Numbered from the stretch's first letter, positions 54,269-64,000 are shown. The stretch: DNA of 64,000 bases from Lentzea sp. NBRC 105346 (GCF_030269605.1 NZ_BSTQ01000003.1:310001-374000); one strand, 5' to 3'. Numbers and translations: made by a program. The notes: generated from the letters alone by a model not told the origin.

Positions 54269-54826
54269 CTAGACCGAAAGGGCGATCGTGGCCGGAAATG
54301 GCCGTTCGATGGTCAGCACACCGTCGCGGCTGGTCGCGATCTCGACGTACTCGGTGCCCTGCAGCTCGAGCAGGGTTGCCGCGACCACCGGTTCCTTCGG
54401 GTCGACCACCAGGTACAAGGGCACGGCGGCCTCGGCATAGAGCTGACGCTTCACCAAGAGGTCGTTGATCCGAGTGGTCGGCGAGAGCACCTCACCGGCC
54501 GGCAACAAATCCTCGGCCGGAAGGTAGTCGCCGGACGAACCGGGTCTGATGATGGTGAAGTCCGGAACCAGCAAGCGTTCGCTCGACAAGCGGACGTAGA
54601 CCTCGATGGTCGCCTCGAGCTCGGCCGGACACGCGTCCCTCAGCGCGACCGCCGCAACAAGGAGAAGCCGCTGATGGCGATACGTGCCCAGCGGGCGCAC
54701 GATCAGCGCGCCATCGACGACTTCGATGCGCTGGCTGTGGTCTTCGGGTAGTGCGAGGACGTCGTCGATCGTCCACGGGCCGTGGTGAGCGGGCAAGAGG
54801 TGTTCGGAGGTGCCTGGTTGGTGCAT
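54269..54826 (-). CDS. Uma2 family (DUF820) endonuclease-like protein
   Basis: A 185-residue PD-(D/E)XK-fold protein typical of Uma2: TIDDVLALPEDHSQRIEVVD, then LEATIEVYVRLSSERLLVPD (the catalytic PD), VLSPTTRINDLLVKRQLYAE (S-x-x-T/R-x-x-D-x-x-x-K) and VPLYLVVDPKEP. Uma2 proteins are abundant in Streptomyces, cyanobacteria and relatives, usually solitary and without known function. The ATG lies 17 bases from a GGGGTCTGACA motif. It is upstream of the ABC exporter on the same strand, 78 bases away. Confidence 0.93.
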   Translation of the reverse strand: MHQPGTSEHLLPAHHGPWTIDDVLALPEDHSQRIEVVDGALIVRPLGTYRHQRLLLVAAVALRDACPAELEATIEVYVRLSSERLLVPDFTIIRPGSSGDYLPAEDLLPAGEVLSPTTRINDLLVKRQLYAEAAVPLYLVVDPKEPVVAATLLELQGTEYVEIATSRDGVLTIERPFPATIALSV

Positions 54827-54843
54827 GTAGCCACCATCTCGGC

Positions 54844-54859
54844 GGGGTCTGACAGTTTT
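54844..54859. repeat. GGGGTCTGACA-N-TTTT motif, copy 2
   Basis: Second copy of the motif at 52239-52254, differing at the single variable base. It lies between the Uma2 start and the trpA stop. Confidence 0.45.
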
Positions 54860-54903
54860 GGCCTCGAACAGCGCTCACGCCAAAAAGGTCGCCCGATCGT
54901 GTG

Positions 54904-55695
54904 TCAGGCAGGCGTGACGGCCTGACGCACACCCGCCGCCAGCTCCGCCCCCAGCGCCCGCACGGCGTCCTCACCAGACGAAGCCGCGGTCACGAAGGCC
55001 GACCCCACGATGACCCCGTCGGCGAACGAGGCGAGCTCGGCCGCCTGCGCCCCGGACCGCACCCCGAGCCCCACACCCACGGGCATCGACGTGTGCTCCC
55101 GCACCCGGCGAACCAGCTCCGGAGCCGCCGACGACACGACGTCCCGCGCCCCGGTCACACCCATCACCGAGGTGGCATAAAGGAACCCGCGCGAGGAAGA
55201 GGCCGTCAGCGCGATCCGTTCCTCCGTGGAAGAAGGCGCCACGAGGAAAATCCGATCCAGATCGTGCGCCGAGGAAGCCGTTATCCAGGACTCGGCCTCA
55301 TCGGGCACCAGGTCCGGAGTGATCAACCCGAGTCCACCGGCAGACGCCAAGTCGCGCGCGAAGGCGTCCACGCCGTACCGCAGAACGGGGTTCCAGTAGG
55401 TCATCACGACCGCGCGTCCACCGGAAGAAGCAACAGCGGACACCACGTCGAACAGGTCACGCACCCGGAACCCGGCGCGCAGAGCGGTCTCCGCCGCCAC
55501 CTGGATGGTCGGCCCGTCCATCACGGGGTCTGAGTACGGCAGGCCGATCTCGACGAGGTCGCAGCCCGACTCGATCATCGCCTTCAACGCGGAGACGGAT
55601 CCGGGGACGGTGGGAAAACCGGCGGGCAGGTAGCCGATGAGCGCCGCCCGCCCCTCGGCCGCGGCCTGCGAGAAGACGGGCGCGAGGCGGCTCAT
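54904..55695 (-). CDS. trpA: Tryptophan synthase alpha chain
   Basis: A 263-residue TIM barrel that cleaves indole-glycerol phosphate to indole and glyceraldehyde 3-phosphate. The catalytic Glu49 and Asp60 are at the classical positions ([19 protein letters not shown]), with [11 protein letters not shown] and the phosphate-binding [12 protein letters not shown]. The start is ATG 55695 ([11 protein letters not shown]), overlapping the trpB stop (ATGA). It is the last gene of the trp operon. Confidence 0.97.
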   Translation of the reverse strand: MSRLAPVFSQAAAEGRAALIGYLPAGFPTVPGSVSALKAMIESGCDLVEIGLPYSDPVMDGPTIQVAAETALRAGFRVRDLFDVVSAVASSGGRAVVMTYWNPVLRYGVDAFARDLASAGGLGLITPDLVPDEAESWITASSAHDLDRIFLVAPSSTEERIALTASSSRGFLYATSVMGVTGARDVVSSAAPELVRRVREHTSMPVGVGLGVRSGAQAAELASFADGVIVGSAFVTAASSGEDAVRALGAELAAGVRQAVTPA

Positions 55696-56912
55696 GCGTT
55701 CTCCTTGTCGAGGCCGAACCACTCCACGGCCGTGCCCATGTCCTTGTCGCCACGGCCGGACAGGTTGACCACCAGCAGGCCCGACGGCCCCAGCGACTGA
55801 CCGACCTTCAACGCGCCCGCCAGGGCGTGGGCCGACTCGATCGCCGGGATGATGCCCTCGGTGCGCGACAGCAGCGCGAACGCCTCCATGGCCTCGGCGT
55901 CGGTCACCGGGAAGTACTCGGCACGCCCGGAGTCCTTCAGGAACGAGTGCTCCGGCCCCACGCCGGGGTAGTCCAGACCGGCCGAGATCGAGTGCGCCTC
56001 GGTGATCTGGCCGTCCTCGTCCTGCATGACGTAGGACATCGCGCCGTGCAGCGAACCAGGCGTACCGGCCGTCAAAGTCGCGCCGTGACGCCCGGAGTCG
56101 AGACCGTCACCGCCGGGCTCCACGCCGATCAGGCGCACAGAAGGATCATCGATGAACCCGTGGAAGATGCCGATCGCGTTCGAACCGCCACCCACACACG
56201 CCAGCACGGCGTCGGGCAGGCGGCCGGCCTTCGTCAGGATCTGCGAGCGCGCCTCGATGCCGATCACGCGGTGGAAGTCGCGGACCAGCAGCGGGAACGG
56301 GTGCGGCCCCGCGGCCGTGCCGAGCAGGTAGTGCGTGTCGTCGACGTTCGCGACCCAGTCGCGCAGCGCCTCGTTGATCGCGTCCTTCAACGTGCGCGAG
56401 CCGGTCTTGACCGGAATGACCTCGGCGCCGAGCAAACGCATGCGCGCGACGTTCAGCGACTGGCGCTGCGTGTCGACCTCGCCCATGTAGATCACGCAGT
56501 CGAGGCCGAGCAGCGCGCACGCCGTCGCGGTCGCCACGCCGTGCTGGCCGGCGCCGGTCTCGGCGATCACGCGCTTCTTGCCCATGCGCCGCGTGAGCAG
56601 CGCCTGGCCGAGCACGTTGTTGATCTTGTGTGAACCGGTGTGGTTCAGGTCCTCGCGCTTGAGGAACACCCGCGCGCCGCCCGCGTGGGCGGCGAACTTC
56701 GGTGCCTCGGTCAGCAGCGAGGGCCGACCGGCGTAGTCCTTCAGCAGCCCGTTGAACTCGTCGAGGAACGACGGGTCGGTGCGCGCCTTCTCGTACTCGG
56801 CGGCGAGCTCGTCGACAGCCGCGATGAGGGCTTCCGGCATGAACCGGCCGCCCCACGGCCCGAAGTGGCCGCGCTCGTCGGGGTCGTGCGGCGTGGGCGT
56901 GAACTGCCCCAT
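55692..56912 (-). CDS. trpB: Tryptophan synthase beta chain
   Basis: A 406-residue PLP enzyme joining indole and serine to tryptophan. The PLP Lys96 lies in [19 protein letters not shown], with [20 protein letters not shown] and the phosphate-binding [15 protein letters not shown]. It overlaps trpA by 4 bases. It lies 21 bases downstream of trpC, in one operon. Confidence 0.98.
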   Translation of the reverse strand: MGQFTPTPHDPDERGHFGPWGGRFMPEALIAAVDELAAEYEKARTDPSFLDEFNGLLKDYAGRPSLLTEAPKFAAHAGGARVFLKREDLNHTGSHKINNVLGQALLTRRMGKKRVIAETGAGQHGVATATACALLGLDCVIYMGEVDTQRQSLNVARMRLLGAEVIPVKTGSRTLKDAINEALRDWVANVDDTHYLLGTAAGPHPFPLLVRDFHRVIGIEARSQILTKAGRLPDAVLACVGGGSNAIGIFHGFIDDPSVRLIGVEPGGDGLDSGRHGATLTAGTPGSLHGAMSYVMQDEDGQITEAHSISAGLDYPGVGPEHSFLKDSGRAEYFPVTDAEAMEAFALLSRTEGIIPAIESAHALAGALKVGQSLGPSGLLVVNLSGRGDKDMGTAVEWFGLDKENA

Positions 56913-56933
56913 CGAGAAGCTCCCCTTACCGAG

Positions 56934-57743
56934 TTACCGACTGGGCCGGGGGCACGCGGGGTGCGACCCGGCGGTCACCAGCTTGTTGACCGCGGCCTTC
57001 GGGTCACCGCTGGTCACGAGGCTCTCACCGACGAGCACCGCGTCCGCGCCCGCACCCGCGTAGGCCATCAGGTCACCGGGACCGGACACGCCCGACTCGG
57101 CGATCTTGATCGTCTCGAACGGCAGGCCCGGCGCGATGCGGCCGAACACGTCCTTGTCGACCTCGAGCGTGTGCAGGTTGCGCGCGTTCACGCCGATGAC
57201 GGACGCACCGGCCTCCAGCGCGCGGTCCGCCTCCTCGGCGGTGTGCACCTCGACGAGCGCCGTCATGCCGAGCGACTCCACCCGGTCGAGCAGCGACACC
57301 AGGGCGTTCTGCTCGAGCGCCGCCACGATCAGCAGCACCAGGTCCGCACCGTGCGCCCGCGCCTCGTGCACCTGGTACGGGCTGACGATGAAGTCCTTGC
57401 GCAGCAAGGGAATCTTCACCTTCGCACGCACGGCGTCGAAGTCCGCGAGCGAACCGCCGAAGCGGCGCTGCTCGGTCAGCACGCTGATCACCTGCGCGCC
57501 GCCCGCCTCGTACTGGGCCGCCAGCTCGGCGGGCTCCGGGATCTCGGCCAGTTGCCCCTTCGACGGGCTGCGCCGCTTGACCTCGGCGATCACCCCCACG
57601 CTCGGCGCGCGCAGAACCGACATCACGTCGAGCGGCGCCGGCGCCTTGAGCGCCTGCTCCTTGATGTCGTCGAAGGACAGCTGCGCCTCGCGAGCGGCGA
57701 GATCCTCACGAACACCCTCGAGGATCGATTCGAGAACCGTCAC
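56934..57743 (-). CDS. trpC: Indole-3-glycerol-phosphate synthase
   Basis: A 269-residue TIM barrel that cyclises CdRP to indole-glycerol phosphate. The catalytic region is [13 protein letters not shown] (Glu54, Lys56), followed by [20 protein letters not shown] and [14 protein letters not shown]. The GTG start is 131 bases from the upstream membrane-protein gene. This is the largest gap in the trp set and contains a small GGGCC/GGCCC hairpin at 57833-57847, so an internal promoter is possible. Confidence 0.97.
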   Translation of the reverse strand: MTVLESILEGVREDLAAREAQLSFDDIKEQALKAPAPLDVMSVLRAPSVGVIAEVKRRSPSKGQLAEIPEPAELAAQYEAGGAQVISVLTEQRRFGGSLADFDAVRAKVKIPLLRKDFIVSPYQVHEARAHGADLVLLIVAALEQNALVSLLDRVESLGMTALVEVHTAEEADRALEAGASVIGVNARNLHTLEVDKDVFGRIAPGLPFETIKIAESGVSGPGDLMAYAGAGADAVLVGESLVTSGDPKAAVNKLVTAGSHPACPRPSR

Positions 57744-57874
57744 AGTCTTGCTCCCCTTCCCGCTGCAAGGATGCTAACCCCGCAGGAGTAACGCCTCGCC
57801 CACCGGGGTTCCGAATCAGCGCAGCTCCGCAAGGGCCTTCACGGCCCACGTGCGGGAACGTGCGCGAACGATCT

Positions 57875-58270
57875 TCACTCGTTCGAGTCAGTCGGGTCCT
57901 CGCCGCGTTCCAGCGCCCGCCACATGTCCCGCTCGCAGTCCGGCCGAGCCGGCTCCTGACCGCCCATGCCGAACCGTGGCATGTGCTGCCCGAGCCAGGC
58001 CAGAGTCACGCCGGAGACGAGCAGGCACACGCCGCTGGCGATGGCGAACCCGTTCCAGCTCGGCGCCGCCACGGCCGCGGATGCGACGAGCACGACGCCC
58101 AGCACCCGTCGCGCCCACCCGCTGAGCGCGACCAGCGCCGCGACCCCGGCGAGGCAGAACAACGCGAACGGCACCTGCCCGGCCGCCAGCTGCCCCGCGG
58201 CGGCGAGCAGCAGGAGGACCAGGACTATCCACAGTGGACGACGCCCGCGCGGATTCGGCTCAGCGGTCAA
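57875..58270 (-). CDS. Trp-region conserved membrane protein (TIGR02234-like)
   Basis: A 131-residue protein with three to four hydrophobic segments ([60 protein letters not shown]) and a conserved cytoplasmic end ([13 protein letters not shown]). This end and the position between trpE and trpC identify the actinobacterial trp-associated membrane family. At 131 residues it is shorter than the usual 170-200, losing roughly one helix pair. Its start overlaps the trpE stop by 11 bases. Its function is unknown, with a role in tryptophan or precursor transport suggested by context only. Confidence 0.88.
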   Translation of the reverse strand: MTAEPNPRGRRPLWIVLVLLLLAAAGQLAAGQVPFALFCLAGVAALVALSGWARRVLGVVLVASAAVAAPSWNGFAIASGVCLLVSGVTLAWLGQHMPRFGMGGQEPARPDCERDMWRALERGEDPTDSNE

Positions 58271-59798
58271 CAGCGGGCGCCATCGTCTGTGCCGTGGCGA
58301 TGGCGGCCAGCACCGCCCCCGCCTTGTTCAGGCACTCGTTGTCCTCGGCCTGCGGGTCGGAGTCGGCCACGATGCCGCCTCCGGCCTGCACGTAGGCGAT
58401 CCCCTGCCGCACGAGCGCGGTGCGGATCGCGATCGCGGTGTCCGCGTCGCCGGCGAAGTCGAAGTACCCCACGACGCCGCCGTAGAGGCCGCGCCGCGTG
58501 GGTTCCAGCTCCTCGATGAGCTCCATCGCGCGCGGCTTGGGCGCTCCCGAGAGCGTCCCGGCCGGGAAGCACGCCGCGACCGCGTCGAACGCCGTGCGGC
58601 CCTCGGCCAGCTCACCGGTCACCGTCGACACGATGTGCATGACGTGGCTGTACCGCTCGACCTTGAAGAAGTCGACCACGTGCACCGAGCCGGGCTTGCA
58701 CACGCGCCCGAGGTCGTTGCGGCCGAGGTCGACGAGCATCAGGTGCTCAGCGCGTTCCTTGTGGTCCGCGAGGAGGTCCTTCTCCAGCAGCGCGTCCTCG
58801 TCCGGGTCCAGCGACCGCCACCGCGTGCCCGCGATCGGGTGCGTGGTCGCCTTGCCGTCGCGCACGGTGACGAGCGACTCGGGGCTGCATCCGACGATGT
58901 CGAACTCGTCGAGCCGCAGCAGGTACATGTACGGGCTCGGGTTCGTCGTGCGCAGCACCCGGTAGATGTCCAGCGGGTCCGCGGACGTCTCCATCTCGAA
59001 CCGCTGCGACAGCACGACCTGGAACGCCTCGCCCGCGCGAATGGCCTCCTTGGCCTTCTCGACGGCGGCGAAGTGCTCGGCCTGGCTGCGCTTGCGCACG
59101 AACTCGGGCTTCGGCCGGTCGAACACGGCGGCCGTCGGTGGCGTGGGCGTGTGCAGGTCGTACGTCATCGCGTCGAGCCGCGCCACGGCGTCGTCGTACG
59201 CCGCGTCGACCCGCTCCGGCGAGTCGTCCCAGTTGACGGCGTTCGCGATGAGCGTGACCGTGCCCTCGTGGTGGTCGAGCGCCGCGAGGTCCGTCGCGAA
59301 CAGCATGACCAGCTCGGGCACCTTCAGGTCGTCCTCGGCGAGCTCGGGCAGCCGCTCGAGCCGCCGCACCGCGTCGTACCCGATGTACCCGACCATGCCG
59401 CCGGTGAGCGGAGGGAGTCCGGGCAACGGATCCGTGCGCAGCACCTCGATCGTCTCGCGCAGCACCTGCAGCGGATCCCCGCCGTCGGGCAGGCCCACCG
59501 GCCTCGTCCCGGTCCAGAACGCCTCGCCCCCGGTCGCGGTGAGCGCCGCCGAGCTCCGCACCCCGATGAAGGACCACCGGGACCAGGATCTGCCGTTCTC
59601 GGCGGACTCGAACAGAAATGTCCCCGGCCGATCAGCGGCCAGCTTCCGGTACAACCCCACCGGCGTCTCGGCGTCGGCCAGCAACCTGCGCACCACCGGA
59701 ATGACCCGCCGCCCGGCCGCCAGCTCGCGAAACTCCTCGCGAGTCGGACTGACCGCCCCCAAACCAGACTTCGCCACCGCTCCGATGACACTCACCAT
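58260..59798 (-). CDS. trpE: Anthranilate synthase component I
   Basis: A 512-residue enzyme making anthranilate from chorismate with a glutamine amidotransferase partner (trpG, not in the window). The chorismate-binding domain has [78 protein letters not shown] and [19 protein letters not shown]. The ATG is 43 bases from a divergent TetR gene, so its leader is very short and no tryptophan-rich attenuator peptide is visible. A perfect palindrome between the two starts may be the control site. Confidence 0.97.
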   Translation of the reverse strand: MVSVIGAVAKSGLGAVSPTREEFRELAAGRRVIPVVRRLLADAETPVGLYRKLAADRPGTFLFESAENGRSWSRWSFIGVRSSAALTATGGEAFWTGTRPVGLPDGGDPLQVLRETIEVLRTDPLPGLPPLTGGMVGYIGYDAVRRLERLPELAEDDLKVPELVMLFATDLAALDHHEGTVTLIANAVNWDDSPERVDAAYDDAVARLDAMTYDLHTPTPPTAAVFDRPKPEFVRKRSQAEHFAAVEKAKEAIRAGEAFQVVLSQRFEMETSADPLDIYRVLRTTNPSPYMYLLRLDEFDIVGCSPESLVTVRDGKATTHPIAGTRWRSLDPDEDALLEKDLLADHKERAEHLMLVDLGRNDLGRVCKPGSVHVVDFFKVERYSHVMHIVSTVTGELAEGRTAFDAVAACFPAGTLSGAPKPRAMELIEELEPTRRGLYGGVVGYFDFAGDADTAIAIRTALVRQGIAYVQAGGGIVADSDPQAEDNECLNKAGAVLAAIATAQTMAPAVDR

Positions 59799-59818
59799 GT
59801 CCGCAATTCTTGCACATA

Positions 59819-59834
59819 TTCAACATCTGTTGAA
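59819..59834. promoter_or_regulatory. Palindromic operator between trpE and TetR gene
   Basis: TTCAACA-TC-TGTTGAA, with perfect 7-base arms, lies 20 bases upstream of the trpE start and 7 bases before the TetR start. It is in the correct place to block both promoters. It fits a TetR-type dimer site. Confidence 0.65.
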
Positions 59835-59841
59835 AACTGGT

Positions 59842-60444
59842 GTGGTGGTGGAACCCCAGAAGCGTAGAGGACGGCGAGCAGCAGGCGAGGACACCAAAGC
59901 CGCCCTGCTCACAGCCGCGCGTGAAGTGTTCACGGAACGCGGTTTCGACGGTGCCACGGTCCGCTCGATAGCCGCTCGAGCCGGGGTGGACGCGGCGATG
60001 GTGAACCACTGGTTCGGCAGCAAGGAAGGCCTGTTCGTGCAGGCCGTGTTCCAACTCCCGATCGACCCGAACGAGCTGGTCAAACGCCTGCTGGACGGCC
60101 CGCCGGAGGAGATCGGGTTCCGGATCGTCCGCAACTTCGTGACGATCTGGGACCTCACCGGCGGCGGCACGTTCGCCGCACTGGTGCGCAGCGTGACCGC
60201 GCATGAGGGCGTGGCCAAGGCGTTGCGGGAGATCTTCCTCAACACCGTCTTCCGGCGTGTCACGGCCGAGTTGGACGTCGACCAGCGGGAGCTGCGCGCC
60301 ACGCTGTGCGCCACGCAGATGGTCGGGCTGGGCATGGTGCGCTACGTGGTGCACTTCGAGCCGCTGGCGAGCGCCGCACCGGAGGTCCTCGTGGCCGCCA
60401 TCGGGCCGAACATGCAGCGCTACCTGACGGGACCGCTCGACTAG
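59842..60444 (+). CDS. TetR-family transcriptional regulator
   Basis: A 200-residue repressor. The N-terminal HTH is [20 protein letters not shown], then [20 protein letters not shown] and [12 protein letters not shown]. The C-terminal ligand domain (TetR_C-like, [23 protein letters not shown]) resembles regulators with the TetR_C_33/AcrR plan. The start is uncertain among GTG 59842, 59845 and 59848 and ATG 59797; there is no ribosome site. It is divergent from trpE across a palindrome. Its stop overlaps the convergent hisI stop by 4 bases. Whether it controls trpE or only itself is unknown. Confidence 0.9.
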   Translation: MVVEPQKRRGRRAAGEDTKAALLTAAREVFTERGFDGATVRSIAARAGVDAAMVNHWFGSKEGLFVQAVFQLPIDPNELVKRLLDGPPEEIGFRIVRNFVTIWDLTGGGTFAALVRSVTAHEGVAKALREIFLNTVFRRVTAELDVDQRELRATLCATQMVGLGMVRYVVHFEPLASAAPEVLVAAIGPNMQRYLTGPLD

Positions 60445-60788
60445 GCCGGTCCCAGCAACACGGTCGCGTCGAAGCAGGTCCGGTCGCCGGTGTGGCATGC
60501 CGCGCCCACCTGGTCGACCTCGAGCAGCAACGTGTCGCCGTCGCAGTCGAGCCGCACGGTGTGCACGTACTGCGTGTGCCCGGAGGTCTCCCCCTTGACC
60601 CACAGCTGCTGCCGGCTCCGCGAGTAGTAGGTCGCCCGCCGCGTCGTGAGGGTGCGGTGCAGCGCCTCGTCGTCCATCCACGCGACCATCAGCACCTCAC
60701 CGGTCCCGCGCTGCTGGGCGACCGCGCAGACCAGCCCGTCCGCGGTCCGCTTCAGCCGGGCGGCGACCGAGGGATCAAGCGAGGTCAT
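60441..60788 (-). CDS. hisI: Phosphoribosyl-AMP cyclohydrolase
   Basis: A 115-residue enzyme of histidine biosynthesis that opens the purine ring of PR-AMP. Landmarks are [38 protein letters not shown], the metal-binding [20 protein letters not shown] and the terminal HTGDRTCF. No fused PR-ATP pyrophosphatase domain is present, as is usual in actinobacteria. Its ATG overlaps the stop of the membrane-protein gene (ATGA). Confidence 0.97.
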   Translation of the reverse strand: MTSLDPSVAARLKRTADGLVCAVAQQRGTGEVLMVAWMDDEALHRTLTTRRATYYSRSRQQLWVKGETSGHTQYVHTVRLDCDGDTLLLEVDQVGAACHTGDRTCFDATVLLGPA

Positions 60789-61159
60789 CGAGGCCCTCCA
60801 AGGTAGGCGCGGGCAGGCCCCGTGTTGAGCAGCACGACCCCGTAGACGTGCAGGGCGGACAGCACTCCGGACACGATCCGGGCCCATACCGGGATGTCCG
60901 CGAGCACGAACAGCAGGTGCAGCAACGCGACGATCAGGAACAGCACCATGCCGGAAACGTGTGCCACGCGCAGCCGGAACATGATCCCCGCGGCCACGAG
61001 CAACTCGATCAGGGCAATGAAGATCGGCGCCCGGAGCAGGTCCGCCCCACCTTCGATCTGCCACCGGACGAGCGCGACGAGCACGAAGGTGAGCCCGCCC
61101 GCCCCGGCGATCAGCGCGGAGAGGAGAACCTCGATCGGCGTGTCGGACCGGCGGATCAC
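60785..61159 (-). CDS. Small membrane protein between hisF and hisI
   Basis: A 124-residue protein with four hydrophobic helices ([78 protein letters not shown]). No catalytic motif is seen. It is held by overlaps on both sides: its GTG start overlaps the hisF stop (GTGA) and its stop overlaps the hisI start. Genes like this between hisF and hisI occur in some Pseudonocardiales; the function is unknown. Confidence 0.8.
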   Translation of the reverse strand: MIRRSDTPIEVLLSALIAGAGGLTFVLVALVRWQIEGGADLLRAPIFIALIELLVAAGIMFRLRVAHVSGMVLFLIVALLHLLFVLADIPVWARIVSGVLSALHVYGVVLLNTGPARAYLGGPR

Positions 61160-61914
61160 CGGACCACCACACCGGCGGCGCGCAGGCCGTCCTTGACCTC
61201 GCCGATGCGCAACTGTCCGAAGTGGAACACCGACGCGGCGAGCACGGCGTCCGCCCCGGCCTCGACGGCGGGCGGGAAGTGCGACACGGCACCCGCTCCA
61301 CCGGAGGCGATCAGCGGCACGTCCACGACCGCGCGCACGCGCTGGATCAGCTCGATGTCGAACCCGGCCTTGGTGCCGTCGGCGTCCATGGAGTTCAACA
61401 GGATCTCGCCGACGCCGAGCTCCTGCCCCTTTTCGGCCCACTCGATCGCGTCGATGCCCGTGCCCGTGCGACCACCGTGCGTGGTGACCTCGAACCCGGA
61501 CCCGTCCGGCAGCCGGCGCGCGTCGACGGACAACACGATGCACTGCGCGCCGAACCGTTCGGAGCACTCTTTCAGCAACTCCGGGCGGGCGATCGCCGCG
61601 GTGTTGAGGCTGACCTTGTCCGCGCCCGCACGCAGCAACTTGTTGACGTCCTCGGGGCTGCGCACGCCGCCGCCGACGGTGAGCGGGATGAACACCTGCT
61701 CCGCGGTGCGCCGCACGACGTCGTAGGTGGTCTCGCGCTCACCGGACGAGGCGGTCACGTCGAGGAATGTCAGCTCGTCGGCCCCCTCGGCGTCGTAAAC
61801 CCTGGCAAGCTCGACGGGATCACCCGCATCGACGAGGTTGGTGAAGTTGACGCCCTTCACCACCCGGCCCCGGTCGACGTCGAGGCAGGGGATCACACGG
61901 ACCGCTACTGACAT
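61156..61914 (-). CDS. hisF: Imidazole glycerol phosphate synthase subunit HisF
   Basis: A 252-residue TIM-barrel cyclase. It has [20 protein letters not shown] with the catalytic Asp12, [20 protein letters not shown], and [16 protein letters not shown] with the second catalytic Asp. The ATG at 61914 begins [10 protein letters not shown]. It makes IGP and AICAR with HisH, whose gene is not in the window. It leads a tightly overlapping hisF-membrane protein-hisI operon. Confidence 0.98.
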   Translation of the reverse strand: MSVAVRVIPCLDVDRGRVVKGVNFTNLVDAGDPVELARVYDAEGADELTFLDVTASSGERETTYDVVRRTAEQVFIPLTVGGGVRSPEDVNKLLRAGADKVSLNTAAIARPELLKECSERFGAQCIVLSVDARRLPDGSGFEVTTHGGRTGTGIDAIEWAEKGQELGVGEILLNSMDADGTKAGFDIELIQRVRAVVDVPLIASGGAGAVSHFPPAVEAGADAVLAASVFHFGQLRIGEVKDGLRAAGVVVR

Positions 61915-61939
61915 GCGGGAAAGCCTACAAGGGGGCCCG

Positions 61940-63808
61940 GTGCGCGTTGTCCACGCCGACGACCTGAAGGACCCGATCCACGTCGAGGACGCCCGGATCG
62001 TCGGTTCGCTCAACCTCGAAGGCGTCCGGCTGGAGCACCCCCTGATCCTCCGCGACTGCTACGTCGAGGAGGAGATCAACCTCTGTCAGGCGGAGATCCC
62101 GCGCGTGGACTTCAGCGGCTCACACCTGTGGGGGTTGGACGCCGAGCAGCTGCACACCAAGCACGACGTAGACCTGCGCGAGGTGGTGACGACCGGTACC
62201 GAGATTGCACTGACAGGCGCCCGCATCGGCGGCTGCCTGCTGCTCGTCGACGCGCGACTGTCCAATGTGAACGGACGGGCCTTCCGGGCGACCGGCATCG
62301 AGATCGCACAGGACGTCTACGCCAACGGGCTCCGGGCCGCAGGCGAGGTGATGCTGCACCGGGCCCGTATCAAAGGCGATCTCAGCCTGCCCGGCGCTCG
62401 CCTGTTCAATCCCGGCCGTACCGCGCTGGAGCTGAGCTACGCCGAGGTCGGCATCCTGGCGTGCACAGGCCTTACCGCGACGGGAGCCGTGCACCTGTCT
62501 GGTTCACGGCTAGATGGCGACATGCTGTTGGGCGAGGGGAAACTGGCCAACGGCACCGGCGACGCGTTGTCGGCGATCGGGCTCGTCGTGACGGGCGCGG
62601 CCTTCTTCCAGGACTTCACCGCGCACGGCTCGATGATCCTGGACAGTGCCGACATCGGCGGCGTCCTGGATTTCAGCGAGGCCGAACTGTCCGGGCTGAA
62701 TGCGGTGTGGCTCAAGGTGGGCCAGAACGCCCACTTCATCGACGTCATGTGCAGCGGCCGGGTGAACCTGACCGGCGCCGCTGTGCGGGCGAACCTGCTG
62801 GTCCTCTCCACGAAAGCCGGCGCGATCCACGCCGCCAGCCTCACCACGGGTCAGGACCTGGTCATCCAGCGCTGCGAGATCACGGGTGACATCGGGCTGG
62901 ACGACGTCCGTGTTGGCGGTCAGCTGCGGCTCACCGAAATTCGCGCCGCCACACTGTCGGCCGATGCGCTCGTCGCGGACAAGGACCTGACTTGCGTGCT
63001 GAGGACGTCCGGTGACGTGTGGGCACGTGGGTTGCGCGTCGCCCAGGACGCAACGATCCAGGGTGAGTACGAGGGTGAGGTGGCGCTGCTCGACACGACG
63101 GTCGGCGGCCGACTCGATCTGGGCGCCGCGAAGCTCGACGCCGCCGATCTCGAAGGCGTGCGCGCCGCCGCACTGCGCCTACCGCGAATCCAGGCGCCCA
63201 CGTCGGTCAACCTCACCAACGCGAAGGTCGGCACGTTCGAGGACCTTCCCGACAAGTGGCCAACACAGCTGGGTCTGCGCGGCTTCACATACGACGTCCT
63301 CGATCACGATCACGCGCCCGTCAAGGACCGCATCGGGTGGCTGCAGCGCAACCCAGGCGGCTACACGCCGGGCGTCTACGACACGCTCGCCGCCGCGTAC
63401 AAACGCTCGGGCCGCCTCAACTTCGTGCGCAAGGTCAACATCGCCAAGCAGTGGTTCCGCCGCAACGAGTTCGGCCCGCTGGGCAAGCTCTGGAACTGGC
63501 TGCTCTACCTGACGGTCGGCTACGGCTACCGCCCCAACCAGGCAATTCTGTGGCTGGCAGGGCTACTGGGCATCGGCACGGCGGTGTACTGGCAGGCAGA
63601 CCGAGTCCCGACCGGGCAGGTTGTGCAGGCGTTCAACCCGTTCGTCTACGCGCTGGACGTCTTGCTCCCGATCATCGATCTCGGTCAGGAGAAGGCCTGG
63701 GTGGTGAAGGGCGCGGCCCAGTGGTGCTCGTGGGGCCTGATCGCCGCGGGCTGGGTCCTCACGACGGCGGTGGTTGCCGGTCTCACGAACGCGTTGAAGC
63801 GGGACTAG
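61940..63808 (+). CDS. Membrane-anchored protein with beta-helix-like repeats
   Basis: A 622-residue protein. Residues about 10-450 are a chain of 20-25-residue repeats with regular Leu/Ile/Val and Gly/Asn turns ([55 protein letters not shown]), the pattern of a right-handed beta-helix. A globular linker ([40 protein letters not shown]) leads to two or three C-terminal membrane helices ([40 protein letters not shown]). Streptomyces homologues are often labelled membrane-associated oxidoreductase, but no cofactor motif is visible. GTG 61940 is preferred because AAGGGGG lies just upstream; ATG 61913 is possible. Confidence 0.8.
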   Translation: MRVVHADDLKDPIHVEDARIVGSLNLEGVRLEHPLILRDCYVEEEINLCQAEIPRVDFSGSHLWGLDAEQLHTKHDVDLREVVTTGTEIALTGARIGGCLLLVDARLSNVNGRAFRATGIEIAQDVYANGLRAAGEVMLHRARIKGDLSLPGARLFNPGRTALELSYAEVGILACTGLTATGAVHLSGSRLDGDMLLGEGKLANGTGDALSAIGLVVTGAAFFQDFTAHGSMILDSADIGGVLDFSEAELSGLNAVWLKVGQNAHFIDVMCSGRVNLTGAAVRANLLVLSTKAGAIHAASLTTGQDLVIQRCEITGDIGLDDVRVGGQLRLTEIRAATLSADALVADKDLTCVLRTSGDVWARGLRVAQDATIQGEYEGEVALLDTTVGGRLDLGAAKLDAADLEGVRAAALRLPRIQAPTSVNLTNAKVGTFEDLPDKWPTQLGLRGFTYDVLDHDHAPVKDRIGWLQRNPGGYTPGVYDTLAAAYKRSGRLNFVRKVNIAKQWFRRNEFGPLGKLWNWLLYLTVGYGYRPNQAILWLAGLLGIGTAVYWQADRVPTGQVVQAFNPFVYALDVLLPIIDLGQEKAWVVKGAAQWCSWGLIAAGWVLTTAVVAGLTNALKRD

Positions 63809-63817
63809 GCTCGAAAA

Positions 63818-64000
63818 GTGATCACCGAACTCGGCAAGAGCGAGTACCTGCTGCTGACGACGTTCCGCAAGAACGGCACCCCGGTCGCGACGCCGGTGTG
63901 GGTGGCCGGCGAGGGCGACGTCATCTACGCGTGGTCCGCGAAGGACACCGGCAAGGTCAAGCGGCTGCGCAACAGCGGCGTGGTCGAGGTCGCGCCGTGC
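63818..64000 (+). CDS. PPOX-class F420-dependent enzyme (5' part only)
   Basis: The frame opens at GTG 63818 and runs off the window after 61 codons. The visible part (ITELGKSEYLLLTTFRKNGT, PVATPVWVAGEGDVIYAWSA, KDTGKVKRLRNSGVVEVAPC) is the N-terminal half of a split-barrel pyridoxamine 5'-phosphate oxidase-like protein of the actinobacterial F420/Rv2074-like group. It lies 9 bases after the beta-helix gene, so they may be co-transcribed. Confidence 0.88.
   Translation, partial: MITELGKSEYLLLTTFRKNGTPVATPVWVAGEGDVIYAWSAKDTGKVKRLRNSGVVEVAPC

Noticed and set aside
59761-59842. A trp attenuator with a Trp-rich leader peptide before trpE
   Set aside because: Only 43 bases separate trpE from the divergent TetR gene; there is no TGG-rich short frame or competing hairpin.

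Overview
The window is high-GC DNA from an actinomycete. Gene order, GTG/TTG starts, the DUF397/Scr1-type regulator pair, the F420-type oxidoreductases and a SARP regulator point to the Pseudonocardiales (Lentzea/Saccharothrix/Actinosynnema-like). That placement is inferred, since no rRNA is present. I see no tRNA, rRNA, CRISPR array, transposase, prophage or replication origin.

Layout. 1-2.7 kb: the 5' part of a SARP/AfsR-type regulator, then about 1 kb of intergenic DNA holding two large inverted repeats. 2.4-4.0 kb: a WhiJ-like HTH/DUF397 pair divergent from a small CxxC protein. 4.1-17.3 kb: a SulP-STAS-carbonic anhydrase fusion behind a possible TTA-TTA leader peptide, gnd-dacB, a DUF2218 gene with a possible iron box, a LysE exporter with a divergent Lrp regulator, a glycosyltransferase, pyk-tesB, a DUF2461 protein and an orphan Helicase_C_3 protein. 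17.3-30.6 kb: a non-secreted DNA/RNA endonuclease, a stand-alone tRNA-binding-domain protein, an Xre regulator, frdABCD (quinol:fumarate reductase) with an extra small upstream gene, an HxlR regulator with paired operators, a COG4315 lipoprotein divergent from a twin-CHRD secreted protein, a PapA/condensation-type acyltransferase with a tandem-duplicated 3' end, a deaminase, an LLM oxidoreductase and an Lrp regulator. 30.6-36.7 kb: gltBD (glutamate synthase). 37.2-46.2 kb: a secreted-protein locus in which an FtsX-like permease and an FtsE/LolD-like ATPase sit in one apparent operon with a 1308-residue secreted protein (transglycosylase-like, golvesin-like and SGNH/GDSL hydrolase domains) and a lipoprotein. 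46.2-54.8 kb: dctA, a TAXI binding protein, lgt with a two-component system, about 0.8 kb of repeat-rich DNA, a lone ABC exporter and a Uma2 protein. 54.9-61.9 kb: trpA-trpB-trpC-TIGR02234-trpE, a divergent TetR with a palindromic operator, and hisI-membrane protein-hisF. 61.9-64 kb: a membrane protein with beta-helix-like repeats and the start of a PPOX oxidoreductase.

How it fits together. The his-trp-lgt and pyk-tesB blocks are core actinobacterial synteny (as in Mycobacterium and Streptomyces). Accessory gene sets lie between them, and the secreted-protein/ABC locus is the most distinctive. Several convergent gene ends carry long perfect hairpins. Two of these hairpins are copies of one element in opposite orientation.
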